DNA of 64,000 bases from Anaerolineae bacterium (GCA_028285185.1 JANQQD010000320.1:1-64000), one strand, 5' to 3'; positions 17,414 to 26,512 are shown, counted from the first letter of the stretch. Notes: a model not told the origin generated them from the sequence alone. Program-made: numbers and translations.

Positions 17414-17845
17414 ATGATCCGCGCGATTGTCGTTTCGACCCTCCTGGCTGGGATGTCGATCCCCGCCCTCGCCGATCACCGTCCCGGGCATCACACGCCG
17501 CCGGGGCATCTCGATCGAGGAAGTAGTTCATCCGATTCCGTCACCGTGTTGCTGCCCGGTTTCGGATTCTCCATCAGCGACCGGCAGACTGCCGTGGCCT
17601 ACTACAGGAACAATCCCGGGGCACTCGGATCGCTCTCTGCTCTGCCGCCAGGCATCGCGCGTCAAGTGGCGCGTGGCCGTGGGTTGCCGCCAGGGATTGC
17701 ACGGCGTGCCGCACCGGCCGGTCTTGTCAGCCTGCTGTCTCCGGTTCCGGATGGCTTCAGCTTGGTAGTTGCCGGAGACCGGTTGGTGCTGCTGCAGATC
17801 TCTTCGGATGTCATATACGACATCATCGATCTGCTGGGCGGGTAG
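17414..17845 (+). CDS. Small exported protein with RcnB-like repeats
   Basis: A 143-residue protein with a signal peptide (MIRAIVVSTLLAGMSIPALA-D). The mature part begins with a His/Pro-rich stretch (HRPGHHTPPGH). Two copies of LPPGIAR follow near residues 77 and 92, then a strand pattern ending in DRLVLLQISSDVIYDIIDLL. This layout resembles small periplasmic proteins annotated near the RcnB nickel/cobalt homeostasis family, but the match is by eye. The His-rich N-terminus could bind metal. The ATG at 17414 follows ACGGGAG. It stands alone after the FrhB-family gene, about 95 bases downstream. Confidence 0.6.
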   Translation: MIRAIVVSTLLAGMSIPALADHRPGHHTPPGHLDRGSSSSDSVTVLLPGFGFSISDRQTAVAYYRNNPGALGSLSALPPGIARQVARGRGLPPGIARRAAPAGLVSLLSPVPDGFSLVVAGDRLVLLQISSDVIYDIIDLLGG

Positions 17846-17890
17846 GCGCTGGCAGCGCTGATCTAATGGTCAATTGGTGAGGTCGGAGAA

Positions 17891-18514
17891 TTAAAGCTCA
17901 CTGCTAATGTGATCAACGAAGGAGACCGTCCAAGTATCGCTTTCGCCCGACGGATGCCGGCTCCCAATTCGGTAGAGATGGTCGAAAGCCTCAATCGGTG
18001 CGACCGGTTCATAGATCTTGACCATCCGTCTCGGCCGATTTTCGATCGATATGCCGAACAGGCAATGCGTCACATCCAAATCGTTGTCGGACACCGGGAA
18101 GACTGTTTTAACGGAATCGAGGAACTCCCGCCCCGGATACCGCATCCGCCCGATGCACAGCTGGGGCGCCAGCGACGACACGCTTTCGCTTATCATCCCT
18201 TCGTAGACATTTCGGCACGGCGAATAGGTGAGCTCACTCAGCAGAGTGCCGCTGAAGTCCTCGCCGTATGCGCCAACGACTCCCGTGCCCACAACGGTGA
18301 ACTTCCAATCGCGCAAGCCCGATCGTTTCAGCAGCATCAGGCTGGGCAGGACGGTCTTCAATTCAATGGGATCGACCGCAGATTTCGGGATCAGGCCCGT
18401 CTCCGAAGCATGAGTACTCCAGAAATCCAGGAGAATCCTATGAACGCTCGTCGCCGTCCAGGAACCTTCCACCGGAGGTCCGAGAAGCTCTGAAGTTTGC
18501 GGGTCCAGCGTCAT
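17891..18514 (-). CDS. PAS_5-type sensory domain protein
   Basis: A 207-residue soluble protein. From about residue 25 it follows the alphaproteobacterial PAS_5 pattern: FWSTHASETGLIPKSAVDPIELKTVLP, then WKFTVVGTGVVGAYGEDFSGTLLSEL, YEGMISESVSS and a C-terminal strand set (LFGISIEN). Proteins of this family are single-domain PAS sensors of unknown output. There is no kinase, cyclase or DNA-binding part. Codon use includes more A/T-ending codons than its neighbours, and the upstream flank is less GC-rich, which may mark more recent acquisition. Convergent with the RcnB-like gene. Confidence 0.65.
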   Translation of the reverse strand: MTLDPQTSELLGPPVEGSWTATSVHRILLDFWSTHASETGLIPKSAVDPIELKTVLPSLMLLKRSGLRDWKFTVVGTGVVGAYGEDFSGTLLSELTYSPCRNVYEGMISESVSSLAPQLCIGRMRYPGREFLDSVKTVFPVSDNDLDVTHCLFGISIENRPRRMVKIYEPVAPIEAFDHLYRIGSRHPSGESDTWTVSFVDHISSEL

Positions 18515-18769
18515 AGGGCGGTCCGAGACATCTCTTTCCGACGGACGGTATCCTTGATGATGCAGGCCATCAACTTGGTTCTCTGATGTGGGGCGATGCC
18601 GGGCAAAGTCTTTTCAAACCGTAGCGTGTCACAGTCACCGGTATTGCACATACAAAATCCAAACTACCCACTATCAGCACCCCATGGCGATTTTACATAC
18701 TTCATACGGATATTGCGTTGCCAGCCAGGTTCAAGCCTTGCCATCATCAACTCTTAGTGAGCTCAGGAA

Positions 18770-19678
18770 TTGGACGGTGTGACAGCAGCCAAGCCGATGG
18801 CCCGTGAGCCTGTCAGAGATCCCACCGCGATGACGACGGGATCTTCCGCGTGCCGCCTGTCCGTGTTCCTGTCCCGCCGTTCTGCCGTCGGCGTGATCCT
18901 GCGCCGCGGACCGAGCCGGTGGGTGCAGATGGTGCACTGGGACCGCCGGTCGGACCGGTTCACGCCGGGCCAGTGGTTCCATGGCCGGGTGTACGAGCGC
19001 CGATGCGACCTCTCGCCCGACGGCCGGTACTTCCTCTACTTCGCGGCCAAACATGGCCGGACCGGCCGGCGTGGCGATGATATCGGAGATGCCTGGACCG
19101 CTGTCTCGCGCCCGCCCTATTTCACGGCGCTGGGCCTCTGGCCCAATGTCGGCAGCTGGTACGGCGGCGGCGTGTTCAAGGCGGACCGCAGAGTGCTGCT
19201 GGATGCAACCTGTACGCTGGAGCCGCATCGCAAGTTCAAGGTGAAGCACCTCAAGGTCGAGCCCATGGCCGCGAAGACGTCACCCTGGGAACAGCGGCTG
19301 CTGCGCGACGGCTGGCGCCTGGTCGAACGCGGTTTCGACCCGCGCTCCTTCGCCCGCGTCGGCGAGCGAGAGGTATGGGAGAAGCGGCATCCCGACGATG
19401 CCGTCACGCTCTGTCGACAGCTTGACGATGTCGACTTCCGGCGTTTCGGGGGCCCCTATTGCGAGGCCGTCTGGCTCGAGACGGGCGGCGACCTGATCCC
19501 GATCGACGGTGCTACGTGGGCGGATTGTGATACCTGGGAACGGCTCGTCTTCGTGCGCGGCGGCCGATTGTTTGCCGCGACCCTGACAGCGGCCGGACTG
19601 CGGGCCCGAGAGCTGTACGATTTCAATCCCTTGCAGCCCAGGCAGCTGCCGCCGCCCCGATGGGCACAACGGTGGTAG
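18770..19678 (+). CDS. Conserved hypothetical protein
   Basis: About 302 residues from a TTG at 18770; a GTG at 18779 (AGGA upstream) or ATGs at 18797 and 18830 may be the true start. I do not recognise a named domain. The N-terminal half has an aromatic-rich beta pattern: WVQMVHWDRRSDRF, WFHGRVYERRCDLSPDGRYFLYFAAKH, YFTALGLWPNVGSWYGGGVF. The second half holds LRDGWRLVERGFDP and paired Trp/Asp motifs. No signal peptide or membrane span is evident. The phrase LSPDGRYFLYFA recalls a beta-propeller-like strand. It ends 5 bases before the convergent DUF1127 gene. Confidence 0.6.
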   Translation: MDGVTAAKPMAREPVRDPTAMTTGSSACRLSVFLSRRSAVGVILRRGPSRWVQMVHWDRRSDRFTPGQWFHGRVYERRCDLSPDGRYFLYFAAKHGRTGRRGDDIGDAWTAVSRPPYFTALGLWPNVGSWYGGGVFKADRRVLLDATCTLEPHRKFKVKHLKVEPMAAKTSPWEQRLLRDGWRLVERGFDPRSFARVGEREVWEKRHPDDAVTLCRQLDDVDFRRFGGPYCEAVWLETGGDLIPIDGATWADCDTWERLVFVRGGRLFAATLTAAGLRARELYDFNPLQPRQLPPPRWAQRW

Positions 19679-19683
19679 CGAGG

Positions 19684-20166
19684 TCAGCGACCACCAACTA
19701 CGGTCACTCGCGCGACCCGAGGCCAAACCCATCTCGCCGCTGCCGTCCGGCCGAGGCCACTCCTGTAGGCACGCCGCCCGCGAGAGACAGCACGCCGCCG
19801 GTTTTCATTGGCGGGCCGGTCGTCGGTCTCAGCGACCAGTCTGCGCTCAGGCATTCCCCCAGGATCCGGAGCCGATAGCTCCCGCGCGAGCGACTGGATC
19901 TCACTGCGGTCGGCACCGATGTCGCGCAGGGTCCGGTCGTCCAGCCTTTGTAGGGCGGCAGCAGTACGGCGCCGACGGCGCCACGCGGCGATCCTGCGTA
20001 CCACGGCCGCTGCAACGCGGCGGCAGACGCTGGCCAGCGCCCGCGTACCTCTCGCTATGCCCCGGGCTCCAGCCCGCAGGGCATCGCGTATGCAGCGAGC
20101 CCGGGCATCCGCCCCCCGTTCCAGCAGATGGGTCAGTTCCGGATTGCTCAGGTACCAGCGGATCAT
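19684..20166 (-). CDS. DUF1127 protein, long form
   Basis: A 160-residue very arginine-rich protein. The DUF1127 motif lies near residues 70-98: RRRRTAAALQRLDDRTLRDIGADR, then SEIQSLAREL. Short DUF1127 proteins in alphaproteobacteria bind RNA and affect phosphate and carbon metabolism and small RNA stability. This one is longer, with an N-terminal basic helix-rich part (IRDALRAGARGIARGTRAL) and a basic C-terminal tail of about 55 residues. Start ATG at 20166 is preceded by AAGGA; a longer frame to 20229 exists but lacks similarity. Divergent from the LysR gene. Confidence 0.7.
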   Translation of the reverse strand: MIRWYLSNPELTHLLERGADARARCIRDALRAGARGIARGTRALASVCRRVAAAVVRRIAAWRRRRRTAAALQRLDDRTLRDIGADRSEIQSLARELSAPDPGGMPERRLVAETDDRPANENRRRAVSRGRRAYRSGLGRTAAARWVWPRVARVTVVGGR

Positions 20167-20319
20167 GGTCGTCTTCCTTCGCTGGCGACGGTTACAGGTG
20201 AGTAGATCTTGCCTGTCCACCCGCCACACAGTAGACCGCGTCTCAACAATTCTTCATGATCTGCCTCGCCCGCAAACGATGAATTCTCATACTCACGTTA
20301 GGTATTCTAATCTGAAACC

Positions 20320-21249
20320 ATGCGCCGACGCCTACCCTCCCTGAACGCCCTCCGCGCGTTCGAGGCAGCCGCCCGCCACTTGAGCTTCAAGCGTGCGGCG
20401 GAAGAACTGCATGTCACGCCGGCGGCGATCAGCCATCAGATCAAGGCGCTGGAAGAAGAGCTTGGTCAGCCGCTGTTCCGTCGGCTCAACCGCCTATTGC
20501 TGCTGACCGATGCCGGCCAACTGCTGCTTCCGGGGGCTAGTGAGGGTTTCGATCGCCTGGCCGAAGCGGTCTGCAGGCTGGGACAGACGCGCACCCTTAG
20601 CACCCTGGTGGTCAGCGTCGCCCCGTCGTTTGCCAGCAAATGGCTGGTCCCGCGTCTGGAACGCTTCGCCGCCGCGCATCCCGAGATCGATGTGCGGGTC
20701 TCCGCCAGCATCACGCCGGTGGACCTTCACCGCGACCCGGTCGACATCGCGATCCGCTTCGGCTTCGGCCGCTACCCGGGCCTAGAGGTCACAAAGCTGT
20801 TCGACGAAGCGGTGGCGCCGCTATGCGCACCGCACCTGATCTCCGGTGATCCGCCGCTGAGGAGGCTGGAGGACCTGCGCCACCACACCTTGCTGCATGA
20901 CGACTCGGCCGAATTTCACGGCGTCGGCACCAGGCCGGACTGGCGCATGTGGCTAAAGGCGGCGGGCGTCGACGGCGTCGATACCACGCGCGGGCCGCAT
21001 TTCAGCTTCGCCGACCATGCCATTCAGGCGGCCATCGAAGGGGCTGGCGTGGCGTTGAGCCAGACCGCTCTGGCGCAAGGGGATCTGGAAGCTGGCCACC
21101 TGGTCATGCCCTTCGCCCTGTCGCTGCCGATTGACCCGGCCTACTACATCCTGACCACCGAAGGCCTGCTGCGCCGGCGGCCCGTGGGCGCCTTTCGCGA
21201 CTGGGTACTGGCGGAAGTCGGCCGGCCGACGCGCCCCACCAAAGACTAG
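20320..21249 (+). CDS. LysR-family regulator, GcvA-like
   Basis: A 309-residue transcription factor. The winged helix-turn-helix (residues 5-64) reads LNALRAFEAAARHLSFKRAA, then VTPAAISHQIKALEEELGQPLFRR, typical of the GcvA branch. The periplasmic-binding-like effector domain follows from about residue 90 (VSVAPSFASKWLVPRLERF). It sits just upstream of the cyclase, TAXI receptor and TRAP permease genes in the same direction, so it may control them; no effector is suggested by sequence. It is divergent from the DUF1127 gene. Confidence 0.9.
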   Translation: MRRRLPSLNALRAFEAAARHLSFKRAAEELHVTPAAISHQIKALEEELGQPLFRRLNRLLLLTDAGQLLLPGASEGFDRLAEAVCRLGQTRTLSTLVVSVAPSFASKWLVPRLERFAAAHPEIDVRVSASITPVDLHRDPVDIAIRFGFGRYPGLEVTKLFDEAVAPLCAPHLISGDPPLRRLEDLRHHTLLHDDSAEFHGVGTRPDWRMWLKAAGVDGVDTTRGPHFSFADHAIQAAIEGAGVALSQTALAQGDLEAGHLVMPFALSLPIDPAYYILTTEGLLRRRPVGAFRDWVLAEVGRPTRPTKD

Positions 21250-21383
21250 CCCCGCCGACCCTGTGCCGCATTTCAGCGCTGGACAGTTCCCGGGCGATGC
21301 AGTCCCATTGCCATCGGAGACGACGGCCGACCAACGGTCGCGAGCCAGAGATAACGGACCAAGCAACAGCAGGGGTGGGAAAC

Positions 21384-22217
21384 ATGTGTCCTCCGAAATG
21401 CCAGGAAACCGTACTGCAGCGACTGCGCACGGGCCGGCGCGGCCTGATGAAAGCGGCCGGTATGGCCGCGGCGGGCGGTGCCGCGACGATGGCGCTGCCG
21501 AAGGCGCCCGTGCGTGCCCAGACCGCCGGCAGCTTCAGCCGCGTCGTCGACCTGACCCATACGATGGGCCCCGATTTCCCGACCTTCGGCGGCGGCGTCA
21601 ACTTGGAGTTCGAAGATATCACCGTCTTCAGCAATGACGGCTACAACCTGAAGCGATGGCTGCTGATCGAGCACACCGGTACCCACATGGATGCGCCCTT
21701 CCACTTCTCAGAGGATGGGCAGTCGGCCGACGAGATCCCGATCGAAAACCTGGTGGCGCCGCTTGCCGTCGTGGATATCTCCGCCAAGGCCGAAGACGAC
21801 CCCGACGCACAGCTGACGCCGGACGACCTGGCGGCCTGGGAGGCGGAAAACGGACCGATCCCTGAAGGCGCGTGCGTGGCCATGCACAGCGGCTGGGACG
21901 CCAAGGTCGGCGGCGACGGCTTCCGCAACGCCGATGCCGACGGGGTGATGCACTTCCCCGGCTTCCATGTCGAAGCGGCGGCCATGATGATGGAAGAGCG
22001 CAGCGTCGTCGGCATTGCGGTCGACACGCTGTCACTGGATTTCGGCCCGTCGCCGGATTTCGCGACCCACTATCTCTGGCTGCCGTCCAACCGGTGGGGC
22101 ATGGAGGCCGTGGCCAATCTGGGCCAGCTGCCTCCGGTCGGGGCGACCATCGTGGTCGGCGGCCCCAAGATCAAGGGCGCGACGGGCGGCCCGTCCCGTG
22201 TGATCGCGCTGGCTTGA
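21384..22217 (+). CDS. Exported cyclase-family (kynurenine formamidase-like) hydrolase
   Basis: A 277-residue protein of the cyclase/KynB fold. The metal-binding signature HTGTHMDAPFHF sits near residues 100-111, with VVDLTHTMGPDFPTFGG earlier and HFPGFHVEAAAMMMEER later. A twin-arginine-like signal (TGRRGLMKAAGMAAAGG, residues 17-33) suggests export, unusual for formamidases, which are cytosolic. Family members hydrolyse cyclic or arylformamide substrates. The ATG at 21384 follows GGTGGGA; a longer frame to 21297 was rejected. It starts the gene set with the TAXI receptor and TRAP permease and may process the transported compound outside the cytosol. Confidence 0.82.
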   Translation: MCPPKCQETVLQRLRTGRRGLMKAAGMAAAGGAATMALPKAPVRAQTAGSFSRVVDLTHTMGPDFPTFGGGVNLEFEDITVFSNDGYNLKRWLLIEHTGTHMDAPFHFSEDGQSADEIPIENLVAPLAVVDISAKAEDDPDAQLTPDDLAAWEAENGPIPEGACVAMHSGWDAKVGGDGFRNADADGVMHFPGFHVEAAAMMMEERSVVGIAVDTLSLDFGPSPDFATHYLWLPSNRWGMEAVANLGQLPPVGATIVVGGPKIKGATGGPSRVIALA

Positions 22218-22227
22218 CGCGAGGTGC

Positions 22228-22297
22228 GGAGGCGGCGCACCCTCGCCGCCTCCGACCGACGGGACAGAGCACGAGGTGCGTGCTGCCTGTCCCGTCG
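22228..22297 (+). repeat. Two tandem hairpins between cyclase and TAXI receptor genes
   Basis: First: GGAGGCGGCG at 22228-22237 pairs perfectly with CGCCGCCTCC at 22244-22253. Second: CGACGGGACAG at 22257-22267 pairs with CTGTCCCGTCG at 22287-22297, continued inward by AGCACG/CGTGCT. Both lie within the 119-base gap and neither has a T-run. They may stabilise mRNA ends or reduce read-through so the receptor is expressed at its own level. Confidence 0.6.
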
Positions 22298-22336
22298 ATC
22301 CAATGTCACCGACGATCGAACAGAAGGAACAGTCTC

Positions 22337-23308
22337 ATGCGACCCTTGCGTCTCGCCGCCTGCGCCCTGGCCTTGGGGCTATCGGCCATGGCCGCCCCAA
22401 GCGCCGAGGCTGAAGTGCGTGTCACCCTGAAATCGGCGTCCTCCACCTCGTCCTACTACGTCATGATGGTGCAATTGGCGGAGATGCTGCGCCTCGAGAG
22501 CGACGGCGAGGTGCTGCCGACCGTCGAGGAAAGCCAGGGATCGGTGCAGAACGTGACGGAGGCCGGACGGCGCGAGGGGGCATATCTGTTCACCACACCG
22601 CCCAGCCTGCTGGACACGGCCCGCGCCGGCGAAGGCCCGTTCGAGGGCATGACCGGGTTCGAGCGGGTGCGCACGTTGTTCGTGATGCCATTCGTTACTG
22701 TGCATTTCGTGGTGGATGCGGAAGCCGAGATCACCGACCTGACCGAACTGGCCGGCCATCCCTATATCCCCGGCGGCACCGGCACCTTCTGCGAGCGCCG
22801 CACCAATCGGATCTTCGAGGTTCTGGGCGTCACCGATGTGGACGCCGTGGATGTGGAGCTGAACAATGCGGCCAGCGCCATCCGCAATGATCGCGTGGTC
22901 GGCTTCACCACGTGCAGCTCGCACCCCACCCCTCAGCTTGTGGAGCTGGCGACCACCGTCGACGTCGAGATCCTGAGCCTGACGGACGAGCAGCGCGAGC
23001 AGTTGATCGCGGCCGACCCGCTGTCCGGCCCGATGACCATCGCTGCCGGCACCTACAATGGCCAGGACGAAGACGTGCAGACCGTCGGCGTGCCCGTGGG
23101 TGCCTACACGACGACGGATATGGACGACGACACCGCCTACTTCATCGTGAAGTCGTTCTGGGAGCAGCGCGACCAGTTGGCGGAAGAGAACCCTTGGTGG
23201 GTCGCCGTCACGCCTGAGCTGATCGGCCTGATGGGCACGGAGCTGCACCCCGGTGCCTTGCGCTACTACGAGGAAATCGGCGTCGACATTCCGCAGGATA
23301 TGCGCTGA
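22337..23308 (+). CDS. TAXI-family TRAP transporter solute receptor
   Basis: A 323-residue periplasmic binding protein with a Sec signal peptide cut near SAEA-E (residues 22-27). The early segment VTLKSASSTSSYYVMMVQLAEMLR and YIPGGTGTFCERRTNRIFEVLG follow the TAXI pattern (type II periplasmic-binding fold). It captures a small solute and delivers it to the fused membrane subunit encoded 60 bases downstream. A Cys at GTGTFCERR is in place of the usual hydrophilic residue. Ligand unknown; TAXI receptors bind glutamate-like or other organic acids. The ATG at 22337 follows AGAAGGAA. Confidence 0.88.
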   Translation: MRPLRLAACALALGLSAMAAPSAEAEVRVTLKSASSTSSYYVMMVQLAEMLRLESDGEVLPTVEESQGSVQNVTEAGRREGAYLFTTPPSLLDTARAGEGPFEGMTGFERVRTLFVMPFVTVHFVVDAEAEITDLTELAGHPYIPGGTGTFCERRTNRIFEVLGVTDVDAVDVELNNAASAIRNDRVVGFTTCSSHPTPQLVELATTVDVEILSLTDEQREQLIAADPLSGPMTIAAGTYNGQDEDVQTVGVPVGAYTTTDMDDDTAYFIVKSFWEQRDQLAEENPWWVAVTPELIGLMGTELHPGALRYYEEIGVDIPQDMR

Positions 23309-23322
23309 CCCGACAGATGCCG

Positions 23323-23350
23323 ACCGCGCGGCCCTGAGCGACCGCGCGGT
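23323..23350 (+). repeat. Hairpin between TAXI receptor and TRAP permease
   Basis: ACCGCGCGG at 23323-23331 pairs with CCGCGCGGT at 23342-23350 around a 10-base loop, in the 60-base gap after the receptor stop. Without a T-run it is more likely an mRNA-stabilising or attenuating structure than a full terminator. Confidence 0.5.
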
Positions 23351-23368
23351 AGGCGCATCGATAGCCCA

Positions 23369-25180
23369 GTGAGTGAGACCAACGAGCCCGCCGCGCGCGC
23401 CGAGACCGGCGCGTGGCGGTGGGTGGTGCTTGGCGTCGCGGCAGTCGGCGTCGGCTTTCACCTCTATGTCGCGTTTTCCGGCCTGATCCCCAACCTGATC
23501 ACCCGGCCCGCGCATATGGCGCTGGCCGTGGTCTGGATCTTTCTGATCCGGCCCAAGCGGCGCGGCGGCGCCGTTGCCGTGACGCTTGCCGGCGTCATCG
23601 CGACCGCCGCGCTCTTGGCCTGCGGCTACATCATGGCCAATCGTAGCGACCTGGTGCGCCAATACGGTGCGCTCTACGAGCCGGTGCAGTATGCCGTCGC
23701 GGCGGTGCTGCTCCTGGCCGTGCTGGAGATGGCGCGGCGCGCGATCAAAGCCGTGCTGCCCGCCGTCGCGTCGATCGTGCTGGCCTATGGCCTGTTCGGC
23801 CATCTGATCCCTGGGCATTTCGGTCATGCCGGCATGCCGCTGTCGTCGTTCCTGGGGACGCTGACGATCACCGAAGGCGGGCTATGGGGATCGCTGACCG
23901 GCATCTCGGTCGATACGATCTCGCTGTTCCTGATCCTGGGTGCTTTCATCTCCGCCGGTCAGGCGGGCACGGGGTTCATGTCCTTCGCCACGCAGTCCGC
24001 AGGTCGCCTCAGGGCCGGTGCAGCGAAGGTGGCCGTCGTCTCCTCCGCCCTCTACGGCACTATCTCGGGCGTAGCGGCGGCCAATACGGCGTCGACGGGC
24101 ATGGTCACCATTCCGGCGATGAAGCGCCATGGCTACCCGCCCCGGCTGGCCGCAGCCGTCGAAGCGGTCGCCTCGACCGGCGGGCAGATCATGCCGCCGA
24201 TCATGGGTGCGGGCATCTTCGTGATGGCTGAGCTCTTGAGGCGCCCCTACGCGGAGCTGATGGTCGCCGCCACACTGCCGGCGGTGCTGTTCTTCTGGGC
24301 GGCGTGGACCGGCGTGCACAACTTCGCCCGGCGGTTCGCTCTGGTCGGGCTGACCGCAGCAGATCTGCCCGGCTGGGGCAAGGTCGCCCGCACCGTACCG
24401 TTCTTCCTTGTGCCGTTCCTGATCCTGATCGGGGCCCTGGCGCTGACTGACGTCACGCTGTCCTATGCCGCCGTCTACGCGACCCTTGCGACATGGCTGC
24501 TGCTGGCGTTGGACGAGAATGGTCGGCCGTCCTTGTCCCTCTGGCTACGACGAACAGAGACGGCCATCGTCAATGCGGCCGCGCAGATCAGCATCATCGC
24601 CGCGATCATCATCTGCGCCAGCATCATCGTCGGCGTCTTCAACATGACTGGGCTCGGGGTCAAGCTGACCTCGATCATCCTGTCGCTGTCTGGCGGCGAG
24701 CTGTGGGCCGCCCTGCTGCTGACGGCCCTTGCCAGTCTGGTGCTGGGCATGGAGCTGCCGACCACGGCGGCCTACATCATCTGCGTTGCCGTCGCCGGCC
24801 CGGCGCTGACGGAAATGGGGCTGGAGGACATCTACGCCCACCTGTTCGTCTTCTGGTACGCACTGCTGTGCACGATCACGCCGCCGGTCTGCGGCAACGT
24901 CTTCATCGCCGCCGGCATCGCGCAGACGTCGTGGCTGCCGGTCGCGGGCACGGCGATGCGCCTGGGCATCGGGCTGTTCGTCGTGCCGCTGGCCTTCGTG
25001 TGGAACCCGTCGCTGCTGTCACTGGCCGAAACGCCGCTGCTGGCCCTTGCGGCCATGGCCAAGGTGGGGGCGGGCCTTTGGCTGATCAGCTACGGCATTA
25101 TCGGCAGCCCCGGCCGGGCCTGGCTGATGCCGGCGTCACTCGCAGCCGGGTTCGGCCTGATCTTCCTCTGGGGCGTTTAG
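23369..25180 (+). CDS. TRAP transporter fused permease (DctQM type)
   Basis: A 603-residue integral membrane protein with roughly 15-16 hydrophobic spans. The N-terminal 130 residues form the small-subunit-like part; the DctM-like part starts near LIPGHFGHAGMPLSSFLGTLTITEG. Family motifs include SGVAAANTASTGMVTIPAMKRHGY and STGGQIMPPIMGAGIFVMAE near residues 232-290 and MELPTTAAYIICVAVAGPAL near 460. It drives Na+/H+-coupled uptake of the ligand held by the TAXI receptor. Start is GTG at 23369, with no ATG nearby. Somewhat shorter than many fused TRAP permeases but complete. Confidence 0.88.
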   Translation: MSETNEPAARAETGAWRWVVLGVAAVGVGFHLYVAFSGLIPNLITRPAHMALAVVWIFLIRPKRRGGAVAVTLAGVIATAALLACGYIMANRSDLVRQYGALYEPVQYAVAAVLLLAVLEMARRAIKAVLPAVASIVLAYGLFGHLIPGHFGHAGMPLSSFLGTLTITEGGLWGSLTGISVDTISLFLILGAFISAGQAGTGFMSFATQSAGRLRAGAAKVAVVSSALYGTISGVAAANTASTGMVTIPAMKRHGYPPRLAAAVEAVASTGGQIMPPIMGAGIFVMAELLRRPYAELMVAATLPAVLFFWAAWTGVHNFARRFALVGLTAADLPGWGKVARTVPFFLVPFLILIGALALTDVTLSYAAVYATLATWLLLALDENGRPSLSLWLRRTETAIVNAAAQISIIAAIIICASIIVGVFNMTGLGVKLTSIILSLSGGELWAALLLTALASLVLGMELPTTAAYIICVAVAGPALTEMGLEDIYAHLFVFWYALLCTITPPVCGNVFIAAGIAQTSWLPVAGTAMRLGIGLFVVPLAFVWNPSLLSLAETPLLALAAMAKVGAGLWLISYGIIGSPGRAWLMPASLAAGFGLIFLWGV

Positions 25181-25295
25181 GCTGCGGCCGCACTTGGCGC
25201 CATGCCGACAACGCGGGGCTGCGCGATGGGCCCTGCCGTAAACTAGAATCGGAACTGCGAGGGCAGTGAAACGCTCGAAAATGGGGAGTATCGCC

Positions 25296-25517
25296 ATGCC
25301 CCAAAGCTCTTATCGCGTCATTCATGTGATCGGCAGCAGCCCGACTTCGTGGGAGGAAGCGGCCACCAATGCCATTGGTGCCGCCGGGCGCCATCTCCGG
25401 GATCTGCGCATCGCCGAGGTGGAAAAGCTGGATCTTCGCGTCGACGACCACGGCAAGGTCGTCTCGTACCGGGCGCGCATGTACTTGTCGTTCCGGTACG
25501 AAGGCGAGCCTGAGTAA
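25296..25517 (+). CDS. Dodecin family flavin-binding protein
   Basis: A 73-residue protein matching dodecins: short beta-alpha-beta-beta fold with VIHVIGSSPTSWEEAATNAIGAA and IAEVEKLDLRVDDHGKVVSYRARMYLSFRY. Dodecins assemble into hollow dodecamers that store or buffer flavins in the cytosol. The SxTSWEEA segment is the family hallmark. The ATG at 25296 follows GGGGAG; ATGs at 25266 and 25281 are possible but unsupported. It is followed by a terminator at 25582, so it forms the end of a unit. Confidence 0.88.
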   Translation: MPQSSYRVIHVIGSSPTSWEEAATNAIGAAGRHLRDLRIAEVEKLDLRVDDHGKVVSYRARMYLSFRYEGEPE

Positions 25518-25581
25518 ACCCGGGCCGGCCGGACACGTCCGCGCCGGTGATGATGCCACGTGATGTCGGGTGGTCTGACCG

Positions 25582-25609
25582 AAGCGGCGGCCTGTGGGTC
25601 GCCGCTTTT
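25582..25609 (+). terminator. Rho-independent terminator after dodecin
   Basis: AAGCGGCG at 25582-25589 pairs with CGCCGCTT at 25600-25607 across a 10-base loop, followed by TT. It lies 65 bases after the dodecin stop. Confidence 0.65.
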
Positions 25610-25713
25610 CCATGCCGGCCCGCAGGCCCTTGCCCGACCCTCCCCCCATCGGCAACTCTAGGGCGCTGCCGGAGCATCGCATCCCATACCGCCGGGCAAG
25701 GATTTTCCCCGTC

Positions 25714-26463
25714 ATGGCCGAAGCCTCGTTTGACTTCAGCGGCCGCTGCGCCGTGGTCACCGGTGCCGCCATGGGCATCGGCGCTGCCGTGGCAAAGCGG
25801 TTGGGCGAAGCCGGTGCTGCGGTCTCGCTCTGGGACATCGATGCCGACGGCGTGTCCGCGGCGGCCGCGGCCAGCGGCGCCCCGTCGGCCATCGCGGTCG
25901 ATGTGACCGACGACCAGGCCGTTGCCGAGGCGGCCGACCGCACGATCCGCGAAATCGGTGCCGTGCATGCAGTCGTCACTGCTGTGGGCTTGCCGGGCCC
26001 GCGGCAAGGTGCGCTCAACTTGCCGCCCGACCAATGGCGCTGGCTGGTTGACGTCAATCTGCACGGCACCTACCTGGTGCTGCGGGCGCTGGTGCCCGCC
26101 ATGGTCCGTCAAGGCTTCGGGCGCGTGGTCACCGTGGCGTCCATCGCGGCAAAGGAAGGCAGCCCCTTGGCCCCGGCCTACAGCGCCGCCAAGGCCGGCG
26201 TCGTGGCGCTGACGAAATCGCTGGGGCGGGAACTGGCGACCACCGGGGTGGCGGTGAATTGCGTGGCGCACGGGGCCATCGACACACCAATGCTGGAAGG
26301 GCTCTCGCCGGAACGGCAGGCGGCGATGGCGGACAGGATCCCCATGGCCCGGCTGGGCCGGCCGGACGAGGTTGCGGACATGATTCTGTGGCTCTTGTCC
26401 GAGCGCTGTGCCTATACGACCGGCCAGGTATTCGACATCTCCGGCGGACGCGCCACCTATTGA
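25714..26463 (+). CDS. SDR-family NAD(P) oxidoreductase
   Basis: A 249-residue classical short-chain dehydrogenase. The cofactor loop TGAAMGIGAAVA lies near residues 15-26, acidic VDVTDD near 63, and the catalytic set Ser in TVASIAAKEG and Tyr-Lys in YSAAKAG near 151-157 is intact. The C-terminal signature GQVFDISGGRATY is typical of 3-oxoacyl-ACP reductase-like SDRs. Substrate unknown. It precedes the second SDR by 50 bases and then the TetR regulator, suggesting a small catabolic unit. The ATG at 25714 is preferred over one at 25594, which would add an unrelated leader. Confidence 0.85.
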   Translation: MAEASFDFSGRCAVVTGAAMGIGAAVAKRLGEAGAAVSLWDIDADGVSAAAAASGAPSAIAVDVTDDQAVAEAADRTIREIGAVHAVVTAVGLPGPRQGALNLPPDQWRWLVDVNLHGTYLVLRALVPAMVRQGFGRVVTVASIAAKEGSPLAPAYSAAKAGVVALTKSLGRELATTGVAVNCVAHGAIDTPMLEGLSPERQAAMADRIPMARLGRPDEVADMILWLLSERCAYTTGQVFDISGGRATY

Positions 26464-26512
26464 GGGACGAGATGCGTTGCGGACGGACGGCCGCAAACGG
26501 AGGAGACCAGCG

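Noticed and set aside
17830-17890. Hairpin GCGCTGGCAGCGC after the RcnB-like gene as a terminator
   Set aside because: The loop would be one base and there is no T-run; too weak to call.
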